A DNA stretch of 64,000 bases from Plotosus lineatus. Taxonomy: Eukaryota; Chordata; Actinopteri; Siluriformes; Plotosidae. The translations under genes and the position numbers were made by a program. Positions 39,934-52,800 of the stretch are shown one piece after another. Positions within the stretch are counted from its first letter, which is position 1. Each line of letters begins with the position of its first letter. The notes under the pieces were generated by a model. The model was not told the origin of the DNA and searched no databases. It saw only the letters and a list, made by a program, of their open reading frames with translations. The stretch lies in NCBI GenBank assembly GCA_024760905.1, contig CM045732.1, positions 52,563,496 through 52,627,495 on the forward strand, written 5' to 3'.

Positions 39934-42900
39934 ATACAGTAGTATACAAGTAGGCCCTTGACTAGTCACGGTTTTGCACCCACGGTTTGAGTATTAGCTG
40001 ACTGCCGAGCAACCGGCACGTGATTCAAATTCAGCCAATGGCTGTCCTCCTTTCTCCTGATTGGTTGAGCTGATGTCCCGCCCCTTTTCCCTCATTCAAG
40101 TTATCAATGAGCCTCTTTTTTTGTGTGTGTTTTAATTACCAATTAAGCTTTATGATACCACTCAAACACAATGCATCTTCTCTGGCTAAGCGATAGAAAA
40201 CACTGGATGTCTCTTCTGAAGAAATAAGACTTTCTCCTGAGAAACGATGGTTTTCTCTGAACTGTTGTATTAAAATATTTTTCAATTATTATTCCAGTAC
40301 AGTACCTAAGTTCTTGTTTATGCGTGAGATTTTATGTTCTGTAGCATGTTTAACAAACGATACCAAAAGGATAAACTTTATTACAGTACTCTTCATGTCC
40401 TTTTACATTTACCTTGGAGTGACGTCTCCAAGATGGCGCTGCCCAGAGGGCGACGTCGCGGAGTTCTCGGAATCAAATTGTTTCTTTGTTCATTGTAATT
40501 TGTTTTATTTGTTGTTTTGTCTGTTCATGTTTTGCACTATGCTTGTCTACGACCAGTCGACTCTACTACAGATCTACAGCTATAAGATTGGAGTTCCTTC
40601 GGCGTGTATAACTAAGCACGCTCAACTGGGCTTCCTGTTAGCACTCCAGCTAACAAGAAGCCAAGGCGGGAAGGGACCGAACAAAGACTCCGGCGCTTGG
40701 GATTGCAGGGGATGAAGGCCGTGTAGCCGGCTGGTGCAATCACCATACAGGTGTACTCTCCTCGAGCCATGTTTCACAGAAACACAGTCCTGTAGATCCC
40801 TCTGCGCTGCAATCTGAGCATGAAGCTCGTCCATCTTGTTTCGCAGGGACTGAACATTTTCATGCAGTATGGCCGGAAGTGCTAACCAAGCGCCAGATAC
40901 TCTGAGAACTCCACCTGGGCTTATTGTTAGCCGGGGTGCGGTTAGCATTGAGCTCCCATAGCATAGTAGCTCATGATAGAAGTTGTTGCGTGCTTAGTTG
41001 CCAAAGCTGAAGCTGCTCATAGCTGCAGTAGGGTCAACCGATCATAGATGAGCATAGTGCAAAACATGAACAAACAAATAAAACAAATTAAAACGAACAA
41101 AAGAATTAATTTGACTCTGACAACTCCGCGACGTTGCCCTTTAATCAGCGCCATCTTGAAGACGTCACTTCAAGACATCATTCCAAGTTCAATGTAAAAG
41201 GACATAAAGTGTAATAAAGTTTATCCTTTTGGTATCGTCTGTTAAACATGCTTCAAAACATAAAATCTCACGCACAAACATTCTAAGAATTAACTTGGAT
41301 ACTGTACTGGAATAATAATTGAAAAAGACTTTAAAACAAGTGCTTTACAACAGTATATGCTGTATAATGTTGATATTTTATCATCAATAAAAATAAGTAA
41401 AAATTGAAAAGTTACTATATTTTACTACTTTAATACTGTATTAATGAGTAAGACTCTCTGTAGAATGTGTTTAAGAAGTATATTTTAGTGCATGTAATAG
41501 ATACAATAAGTATTGGCAGCTAGAAAACAAACATTATTTCGGCCCCCACTTGTTAACAGTATGAATGACACCTGTTTGAACTGATTAGATGCATTAGAGA
41601 TGCCTTCAAACCTGCACACACCTTCAAACTGTCAGACTGCAGTCTTCACCATGACCAAGACCAGAGAGCTTCCCAAAGACACCAGAGATAAAATTGTACA
41701 CAAAGCTGGGATGAGTCAAACTGCAATTGGTAAACAACTTTGTGAGAAAAGATCAACAGTTGGAAACATTATTAGAAAATAGAAGAAGTATAACATCACT
41801 GAAAACCTCCCGAGGAGTGGCGCTCCATGCAAGATCTCACCTCGTGGGGTTCAAAGGATCCTAAGAACAGTGAGTAATCAGCCCAGAACTACACGGCAGG
41901 AACCACCGTCACAAAAATGACAATAACTAATACACTACGTCGTCATGAGATGAAATCCTGCATTGCCAAAAAGGTTCCCCTACTAAACAAAAAACATGTA
42001 AAGGCTCATCTGAAATATGCTAAAGACCATCTGGATAATCCAGAGGAGGATTGGGAGAATGTGATGTGGTCAGATGAGACCAAAATTTAACTTTTTGTTT
42101 TAAACAGCACTCGCCGTGTTTGGAGGTAGAAGAATGCTGAGTTGCATCCCAAGAACACCATACCTACTGTGAAGCATGGGGGTGGACACATCATGCTTTG
42201 GAGATGCTTTTCTGCAAAAGGGACAGGAAGACTGCACCGTATCAATGGCAACATGAATGGGGCCATGTATTGTGAACATTTTGAGTAAAAACCTTCCCTC
42301 GGTCAGAGCATTAAAGATGAAACATGGATGGGTCTTCCAGCATGATAACGATCCAAAGCACACAGCCAAGAAAACCAAGGAGTGGCTCCGTAAACAGCAT
42401 ATCAAGGTTCTGGAGTGGCCTAGCCAGTCTCCAGACCTCAACCCAATCGAAAACCTGTGGAGGGAGTTAAAACTTCGAGTTGTCAAACATCAGAGCTCTA
42501 GAGATCATCTGTGCAAAGGAGTGGGACAAAATACCAACTAAAGTGTGTGTAGACCTGGTCAAGAACTACAGGAACCGTTTGACCTCTGTCATTGTCAACC
42601 AAGGCTACATTACAAAGTATTAAAAGTAACTTTTGCTGGCTGCCCAATACTTATTGGCCTCCCATTTTCACAAATAAATTGTTTAAAAATCATACAACAT
42701 GATTTCCTGGATTTTTTTTTTACATTCTGTCTCTCAAGTTTGATGTGTATCTATGATGAAAATTACAAACCTCTCTTATCTTTTTAAATGGGTGAACTTG
42801 CACATTTTTACGTTGCCCAATACTTATTGGCCCCACTGTATGTATGTATGTATTTAATCCCAATGCTGTGTCACCCCTCAGGCCTTCCTGTTGCCATCCT

Positions 42901-43281
42901 GTGAGGCGTCAGCTACCCGTAAGGTGATTAAAGTGTATAGGAAATGGATTCTGCAGGAAAGACCAACCTTTATGACTGAGCCTGAAAAAACAGATCATGA
43001 TGATGAGAGTGAGGAGGTGCAGCCATCTGTTGAGGTTGACAGTATACACCAGTCACAGGTGCTAATACATGCAAAGGTGAATATTTACGAAACAGAAAAT
43101 CTCTTGGTGGGAGGCATTAATAATGAAACCTGATGTAAATCTGTTTCTAGGAGAGCCTCGGGCACAAGAGGTCATCCAGTTGGGGGCGCACTTACTCCTT
43201 CAGCAATGCCATTAGCAGGGGCTGTCTGACTGAGCAACAGGACGCTGATGTGAAAGCAGGCATTCAGCCTACCCTGCAGGT

Positions 43282-43332
<51 letters not shown>

Positions 43333-46300
43333 AACGATGGCTTTTTGACCACAAAATTAACATTCATCCCTAATTAATTACATGGGTTAAAGAAGATAGT
43401 ATTTCTTTATTGTACATGTTATCTTTGGCTTTAGAGCAGAAAGTTTTGCAGTGATGTCATTACTGTGTTCATCACAGTTCTTTTTTATTGTATATTACTT
43501 TATACTATTTATGTATCTATTTATTTATTTACTTATGTAATATATTTGTATGTGTGTATATATGTATATGTATTATTGTATTGTATCTTCTTCTTTTCCT
43601 TTCGGCTTTTCCCTTCAGGGGTCGCCACAGCGAATCATCTGCCTCCATCTCACCCTATCCTTTGCATCTTCTTCTCTTACACCAACGACCTCCTTTACCA
43701 CATCCATGAATCGTCTCTTTGGTCTTCCTCTAGACCTTTTGCCTGGTAGTTCCAGCCTCAGCATCCTATTACCAATATACTCACTATCCCTCCTCTGTAC
43801 ATGTCCAAACCATCTCAATCTAGCCTCTCTGACTTTGTCTCCAAAACGTCTTACATGTGCTGTCCCTCTGACGTGCTCATTCCTAATCCTATCCATCCTC
43901 GTTACTCCCAAAGAGAACCTCAACATTTTCATCTCTGCTACCTCCAACTCTGCCTCCTGTCTTTTCCCCAGGGCCACTGTTTCTAACCCATACAGCATCG
44001 TTGGCCTCAACACCGTCTTGTACACTTTTCCTTTCATTTTTGCCGATACCCTCCTATCACACATCACACGGACACTTTTCTCCAACCATTCCAACCTGCC
44101 TGCACACGCTTCTTCACCTCTTTTCCACACTCTCCATTGCTCTGTATTGTTGAGCCTAAGTACTTAAAATCCTCCACCTTTCTTATCTCTGCTCCCTGTA
44201 ATCTCACTGTTCCTCTTTGGTCCTTGGCATTCATGCACATGTATTCTGTCTTACTGAGGCTAACCTTCATTCCCCTCCTTTCCAGGGCATACCTCCACCT
44301 CTCTAGATTTTCCTGCACTTGTTCTCTGCTCTCACTACAGATTACAATGTCATCTGCAAACATCATAGTCCATGGGGAATCTTGTCTAACCTCGTCTGTC
44401 AGCCTGTCCATCACCATAGCGAACAAGAAGGGGCTGAGAGCTGACCCTTGATGCAGTCCCACCTCCACCTTGCACTCTTCTGTCACACCGACAGCACACC
44501 TCACCACTGTCTTACATCTCTCATACATGTCCTGCACCACTCTAACATACTTCTCTGCCACTCCAGACTTCCTCATGCAATACCACAGTTCTTCTCTCGG
44601 CACCCTGTCATATGCTTTCTCCAGATCCACAAAGGCACAATGCAGCTCCGTCTGACCTTCTCTGTATTTCTCCATTAACATCCTCAAGGCAAACACTGCA
44701 TCTGTGGTGCTCTTTCTGGGCATGAAACCAAACTGTTGTTCACAAATGCTGACTTCTGCCCTTAGTCTAGCTTCCACTATTCTTTCCCATAACTTCATCG
44801 TATGGCTCATCAACTTTATCCCTCTGTAGTTGCCACAACTCTGCACGTCTCCCTTGTTCTTAAAAATGGGCACCAGCACACTTCTCCTCCATTCCTCTGG
44901 CATCCTCTCACTCTCTAAGACCTTGTTAAATGTTCTTGTCATAAAATCTACTGCTACCTCTCCTAGACACTTCCATACCTCCACCGGTATGTCATCAGGA
45001 CCAACTGCCTTTCCATTCTTCATCCTCTTCAATGCCCTCCTCACTTCACCCTTACTAATCTTTGCTACTTCCTGCTCCTCAATGGCAACCTCTTCTACTC
45101 TTTTTTCTCTCTCATTTTCCTCATTCATCAGCTCTTCAAAGTACTCTTTCCATCTTCCCAGCACACTTCTGTCATCAGTCAATACATTGTATTATTGTAT
45201 ATGTATCTATTTTTGCACCCCCTACTGATGGTACCTCAAGAGCCTGTAACAGTGAATTTCTCCATTGTGAGGTTAATAAAGCTGTATCTTATCATGTGTG
45301 GTGAGCCTTACCTGTTAGTGGTGCCTAATTTTTATAATTTTTTACAGGTCTTTCTAACAAACTCATCTAATGTGTTCCTGTTGGAACCTTGTCATGATGT
45401 CTCCAAACTACTGGAAAACCAAGTCGAGGTGTGCAGGGCTGTGCTCAGTATCTACCGCCACATCATTATGGAGCTCAACATGAACCGTCAGACCTGGTAC
45501 ATCTTCTGTTGCATACACACAAAAATAATGTCACCAGCTCCATAATAATACAGATAAATTCACATGGTAGTGTTTTGAGTAAGTGCCGAAGTAAGTTGAA
45601 AGGCGGGTACCTTCACAAAAAAGCAATATTGGAAATAACATATCCTTCAAAGTGTAATCTTCGACATGACAAAAGTTCAAATATCCTTAAACCAGAATTA
45701 ATTTTTTGGGGGGGACCCCTAAATTTCTCCCTAATTTAGTCGTATCCAATTTCCACCCATCAGTTATTGCCTTCACACGACCACCACGTACCAGAGAGGG
45801 GTGAAAGCATGCACACGCCCCATCTGTGACATGCAATTCTAGCCGCCTGTGTCTTTACGAACTGCAGCACCATGCGTATTTGAGAACGGTGTAACACACT
45901 CTGAAGGAAAGCGTTATCCGCCCCCTCGTATGAATAAGCTCACAGATGCCCATTGGCTGGTCATTTCTGTGAGTGACTGGGAAATGAGAATATACCATCC
46001 CTGCCTCCCATCAGAGATCTGCCACTTAGCTCCCATGGACCCCTGGCCACAGAGGCAAATGCTTTTTTTAAAAAACGGTTCTATATCCAATTTCTTGTCA
46101 AACAATGGAAATATCCACTTATTTTGGTGATTTTCAAGCCGCTTTTATGATTAGTCAGTGTATTTCTTTATTATCCGTATTTGATATCAGAATACCTGAC
46201 CTACTTACCGAATTCCAGAAGGATTCCCACAATCATATGGTAAACCGATAAGAAGCCTTAAAGCATGACTCGGTATAAATAGAACTCCTTTGTTGTGAGC

Positions 46301-46797
46301 AGGTTGCTAACACGTGATTGGTCAAAAGCAGGATTAATTTAGTTTTGGTTGCTCGGGAGTTTCAAATGCAGACTTGGGAGACTGGTTCTGTGACTGCAGT
46401 TGCTGTTTTCCTGAAAGTGATGCATCTCAGTCAGTTTTCATGCTGTAATCATGTCTTATGCCTCACATGGAAGCGTATTCAATTCTCTTTCCATATATAA
46501 GAATATCTCAGCACCTCAAATTTCCTACTTAATCTGTATTATGTTAGAACTGGTCACAAATGTTCAACCCTGCAACACCAGAGTGTAAAATGTATATATT
46601 TGTGTTGTATATTTTGTTGATAATAATAGCATGTACGGCATTGTGGCATAGTGGTTAGTACATCCACCTCCCAGCATGAGTGTCTTGTGCTTGCTGTGTT
46701 TGTGTGGGTTCCTCTGGGTACTTAGATTTCCACCCCAGTCCAAAGACATGCACATTAGGCTAATTGGCTATTCCAAATTCACCCAGGTTTAAATGTG

Positions 46798-46860
<63 letters not shown>

Positions 46861-49800
46861 GGCCTAGCAATGGACTAGTGAGCGTTCAGGGTGTACCTTT
46901 CTTCACCCATATTCAGCTGACATATTCAGATGACCTCCCTTTAACCCAGGCAGAATAAAGCAATTCAGAGAATGAATGAATAACATGGAAATGGTCAGAG
47001 ATGCCTTGGTCGGGAGGAGTTAATACAGTGTATTGAATGTTTGTTGTAACTATTATACCAAAACCATGGCAGCACCAGTGCAATTACAAGATTGTTCTTC
47101 TCTACAGTTCCCTCTGTGCTCTTGAACACTGATGAGGTGGAAAGAATCATGTTAAAAGTCGTACTCGCATTGTGATGGTCTCCATTTCTTTTCTAGGGAA
47201 CAGATGCTGCAGGTACTTCTGAGAATCACTGAAGCAGTCATGAAGAGGTCACCAGATGAACAAAGAAGAGATGCATTTTCCCAGAGCCTTGCCAGTGTCC
47301 TCTTCAGAGTGAGTCAGGATTCTCTCACGGTTATAGAAGTAGTACAGTAGTAGTTTACCAATAAAATGTCTCTGTAGTGTTGAAATACTGCTTTGCTGTG
47401 GTCTCAACTATAAAATATCTGTTTTGCTACAGACCATCATTGTGGCCTGGGTGCGGGCCAATCTCAATGTGTTTATCTCTCGTGAGCTGTGGGACGAACT
47501 GCTGGCAGTGTTGTCCTCTCTCAGCCACTGGGAGGAGCTTGTGATTGAGTGGGCAAGCATCATGGACTCCCTGACTACTGTACTGGCTCGCTGGGTTTAT
47601 GGTCTGGACCTCAACAACCTTCCACTTGACAAGCTCTCTGAGCAAAAAGAAAAGAAACAGCGGGGCAGAGGTGTGTGTGCGTGTGTGTGTTTATTTGTCC
47701 ATTTGCTGCCTCTCAGTCTTTGTCTTGTTGGGGGTTTGCCATCTCCTTCTTCTGCATTCATATTCATATCTGCATCTGTGTTCACAATTAAATTTATTCT
47801 GTGCCTAGTTCTTAAGAACTGCTGGGCAGATCATTCTGAAACTTTTGCATGCAGCTTTCCTGCATGTGCTGGTGTGCATAAGCATGTCGATTTCTCTGCT
47901 TGACCTTTTGATCTTATCAAAATTACTTTGACCATGAAAAGTTCTGCTGGGCTACTTCTCAGAAATGCTAGGCAGATCATCCTGAAATTTTTCCTGCAGG
48001 TTTCCTATGGTGTACAGCTGTGCACATGCTTGTTGGTTTCTTTGACCTTATACATTTCATCCAGGGAATTTCTTTAAAACTGCAGGGGGGTTTCATGAGC
48101 TTTGATGGATATCTTTGTTGAATCAAAAATACTAATGTTGCGATGTTTTTGTATACACTTTCCATTATTGTTCGTCATATACATTTGTGCATGCAGATTT
48201 GTTTATAAACATGCATCCATTACACATGCTGTGTCAGTGTCAAAGTGCAGTGAAGTGCAGTGCATCACTAATGCATCATTCCCTTTCTTGTTTGGTCCTA
48301 GCCTTTAGGATGTTGTTTTCTCTCATGAAGGTGAAGGGTCTTTTTTTTTTTTTGATAATGAAGTTGTTGTTTCAGGTTCAAGTTGTATGCCTGTGTGTAT
48401 GTGTGCTTGTGCAGGAGCAATGCAGGATTCTCAGAAGTCATCATCAGGAGTTTCAAGATCATTTTCCTTGAGCTGGAGGAATGCAGGAGAGCAACCTCCT
48501 ACTCAGGAGCCCATGCGCATTCGCAGTGCTACCACCACTGGAGCTCCGGCTGTGGAGAAGGCTCGCAATATCGTCCGACAGAAAGCATCAGGTCAGATTA
48601 TGGCTCTGACTTCCTTCATTGCTTCTTTTACACGCACACACACACACACACAAAGTATCAAAATCTATGAACTTACCACTAGTTTTCTTGCCTTTACTGT
48701 GTAGGAAGTGATTGAATCTTTTTATGTGGAGAGTTGCTTGAGCTTGAAACAAATGAGCTTCTCTTGAGCTGAACCTAGATATATACAGGGATCCCTCACT
48801 TTCCGCGGTTAATTGTGACCGACATCCTCCCGCGACCACCAAATTCCGAGAAGTAGGATCACCCTCCCAACCCCCCCTGACTGACGTGTATTATAATATC
48901 AATAAATACATATTCAATGCTATAAATACTTATAATAACAATTAAACATTGAAAAATAATGCATAAGATGTAAATAAAATATAAATACACATACATACAG
49001 ACGCACGCACACAGATGCGCACCTCACAAAAATGTAACTAGTTTTGATGAGAGGTTTTGGGTTGTTTTTTGTTTTGTGTTGGTTTCGAGGTTTTTTTTGT
49101 TTTTTTTTTTGCATAACTGGCCTTGTTTTTGAGGCATGTTCCTTAACTTTTTCCCCTATTCTTGCTTAATTTCCTTATTTTTTAATTCCATGAATATTTA
49201 AAAAAAAAAAAAACAAACTGCAATGCATTGAAGCCGCGTGAATTGAAGCGCGAAGTAGCGAGGGATCCCGATATACATGTTAGCAAATATGTGTGAAGGA
49301 GTCACATGAAACAGCCCGGCTCCATATGTCTCATTTTCCTTTTTGCCAAATTGGATTTGTTCCATGTTTATCTTCAAAGCCAGTATTCTACTTCCTGCGT
49401 TAAGTGAGCCATCGCATCAGCTGGTGGGCTGTTTTTGATCATTTCATAAAGAATGTAAATCATTTTCATTAATATGTATAAATAGGTAATAAAGTGAAAG
49501 TGATGTTAACTGGAAGCAACGCTGATGATTAAAGTGCACTGCAGAGAAAAAAAGTGCCCTTCGTGCACTAGATGATAAAGTGGTGTTACGCAAAGGAAAG
49601 CTCATCATGCACAGAGAAGAATATTCTTCATCCGTTCTCTTTAAACCAAGGAGTCATACAGAGAGTCATAAATCTGGGTTTCAACTTTTACAGCCAGAAT
49701 GTTGCATGAGAAATATTTAGATGGAAATAATTGGGGCGGAGCTACAGAAGACTGTTTGGGGTTTTTTATTTATTTATTTATTTGTTTTTGCAGATTAGTG

Positions 49801-52800
49801 AACTTCTGCCCAGATGTGATTTATATACCCAGTCATCACTGACCTGTTGCCAGTTATCCCAATTAATTGTAAAATGTTCTCCCAATTATTTCTTTGAAGT
49901 TCCTCTTATTTTTATATCCTTTGTTGCCCCATTGCAGGTTTTTTGGCATGTTGCTGCATTGAAATTCAGAATGAGCTAATATCGTGTAATGAACATAGTA
50001 AAATCTCTTTCTTTCAACATTTGCTATGTCTTCTATGCTCTATTTTGAATAAAATGTGTGTTTATATCATTTGTAAACAGTACATTCTCTTTTGTGTTTT
50101 TAAAACGTGACCCAACTTTTTTGGAATTGGGGTTGTATTTAACCGGATCTGAGCCGAGTAATATCTGTATTCATTACTGTTGTTGTGTTTCTCTGTCTTT
50201 CGTATAAATACAGTAGGCCCTCGATATTCACAGGGGTTCGGTTCCGGCTCCTCCCGCGAATGAAGATAATCCGCGAGTTCTGTACCCGGAAGTAAACCCC
50301 CATGTATCATATTACATGCGCGAATGAGCAACTGGAAGTAAAATACTGTGTATCTATTACATGCGCTAAAATATGTTTCTTAAACACATTCTACAGTCTT
50401 ACTCATTATTACAGTATTAATTTAGTAAAATGTAGTAATGATTAAGAAAAACTTTTAAAACTTTTCAATTTTCACTGTTATTTATTGATTATTGGTATTG
50501 ATGATAAAATATAAACATTATACAGCATATACTGTTGTAAAGCACTAGTATTAAAGTCTTTTTCAATTATTATTCCAGTACAGGATTTGAGTTAATGTTT
50601 AGAATGTTTTTGCGTGAGATTTTATGATCTGTAGCATGTTTAACAAACGATAGCACTCCAAGACGTCACTCCAAGTTCAATGTAAAAGGACATGAAGCGT
50701 AATAAAGTTTATCCTTTTGGTATCGTTTGTTAAACATGCTATAGAACATAAAACCTCATGTACAAACATTCTAAACATTAACTTAGATACTGTACTGGAA
50801 TAATGATTGAAAAAGACTTTAATACAACAGTTCAGAGGAAACTGTCGTTTTTTTCAGGAGAAAGTCTTATTTCTTCAGAAGAGACATCCAGTGTTTTCTA
50901 TCGCTTAGCCAGAGAAGACGCACGTCATTTGAGTGGCATCATAGAGCTTAACTGGTAAATAAAACACACAAAAAAAGAGGCTCATTGACAACTTGTGCGC
51001 AAATGAGGAAAAAGGGGCGTTACATCATGTCAACCAATCAGCTGGAAGGGAAACAGCCATTGGCTGAATTTGAGTGACGTGTCAGTTGCTTGGCAGTCCG
51101 CGAATACTCAAACCATGAGTTCAAAACCGCGAATAGTCAAGGGCCTACTGTATTACGTTAACTGTTATATCGTCACAAAATACAGGAACTATCGTTTAAG
51201 TAAACATATAGTGATGCAACTGTTTGTGTTGATTTTTAGTTTTTTTCCGAGCTGATATTATATTTCTATCATTTCAACACTTCCGACAAGAAACTCTCGG
51301 GAAACTAACCCCGCCCCTTGGATATGGTTGACTCTGCTTTCTTTTTTCTTTCTCTTTCTTTCTTTCTGTTTCTATGCTTATTCTTTCGGTAGCTAAGCGA
51401 AGCCAGTCTATCAGCAACTGTGTACATCTGTATGAAGCTTTGCCGGCCACCAAGAGTGTGCCAATGCTGCTGCACACTGTCAGCTCTTTCTTGCCTGGTA
51501 TCTCTCACAACTCTCATTGCTCTCACAGACTCTCAGGTAACTGCGTCTCTCAGTCTGATTATTCCTCCTGTCCTTTTACTTTCTGTTGTGTCAACTGTAT
51601 TCAACATCAGATAAAGTTTAATCACCTCAGCTCACCCACATGTGTATTAAATATGATAGTGTGTGTTCATGCTTTTATCATTTTTAAAACAGTCATGTAA
51701 ATTATTTACACACATTTGTGACCCTGTTTGAGATACTGAAACCGAACCAAAGTCAGAAAATCACTGATTACACTGTGCATTAATTAAGGTGATAGATCGT
51801 CCTTAATTATTCTGTTTATTGCTCCAAATGAAAGAAATATCATTCAACTATAGAATATAATATTGGTTTTTCAATAAAACAAACAGTAAAAATCCACATA
51901 ATGATGACTTAAGGGAAGCAAAGGAGGCCATAGAGTCTAAAGAAACAGGTTTTTCTGACCCTTTAAACATTTGCTTGTCACTTCCAGGATTCCACTGTCA
52001 TTTGATGTTATTCAGTAAGTGATCTACTTTTTGACAGTGTACTGGTACTAATGTACTGATAATAATGTACTGGAGTCAATTTCGAGCCACACTGTAACCA
52101 GAACAGATTGTTGAGGCTGGTGTAAGTAGTGTGACTTGGGCAGAGCCTTCAGTGTTTATCTCTCAAAGATAAAGATTAGTTTCGATTAATTTTCATTAAT
52201 TCTAATGGATCACGACATTGACACTCACTTTGTAACTTTGGTTATCAGCTTAATCCTAATTAGGGTCGTGGGAGGCTGGAGCCCATCTTGGCCAGCTCCA
52301 AGCGAGGGCAGGCTAGACCTTGGGTAGGGCCAACACTCACACACCCATTCGTACTTGCACCTAGGGGTGATTTGGAACAGCCAGGTAACCTACTGAGCAT
52401 GTTTTTGGACTGTGTAAGGAAATTGGAGTACCCTGAGAAAACCCACACGAGCACAGAGGGAGCATGCAAACTCCACACACAGATGCCCGAGCTGGAAATT
52501 GAACCCAGGACCTTCTTGCTGTGAGGCGGACGTGCTAACCACTACACCACCGTACCGCCCACTTTTTAGATTCATAAAATTCTAAAAAATCTATGAGAAT
52601 TTATTTATTTAATTTTTGTTTTTTTCCAGACAGGGTCACATGTATAATAAGACAGATCTGATTATTTTATTTGGATGTACTGTATTTAAATTCTTCATAA
52701 GGAGTTTTATTTTGTTAGTTGACTCTGTTTCCAAGCTCTGTATTGGCAGATATTTTACAGCTTTATGGTAACGCTATATGGTTTTTGTTTCTTATGCTAA

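Larger units (their letters stand above)
39947..41504. mobile_element. Tigger-like MITE, family F copy 1, with a long hairpin core
   Basis: TA (39945-39946) then CAAGTAGGCCCTTGACTAGT. Contains ATTCAAATTCAGCCAATGGC, CCTGATTGGTTGAGC and TCCCGCCCC (CCAAT/GC boxes). The 41336-41504 part matches the other end of copy 2 (50211-51150) up to GCATGTAATAGATAC, where a Tc1 copy begins. The core (40270-41335) is a long inverted repeat listed separately. Confidence 0.78.

Noticed and set aside
43550..45304. Long + strand open frames (for example 43550-44167, 44830-45228)
   Set aside because: Antisense shadows of the minus-strand LINE reverse transcriptase.
46764..46958. Open frames rich in alternating Cys-Val or Thr-His
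   Set aside because: Translations of TG/CA arrays (also at 12849, 20733, 39676, 56494, 60733); no protein is supported.
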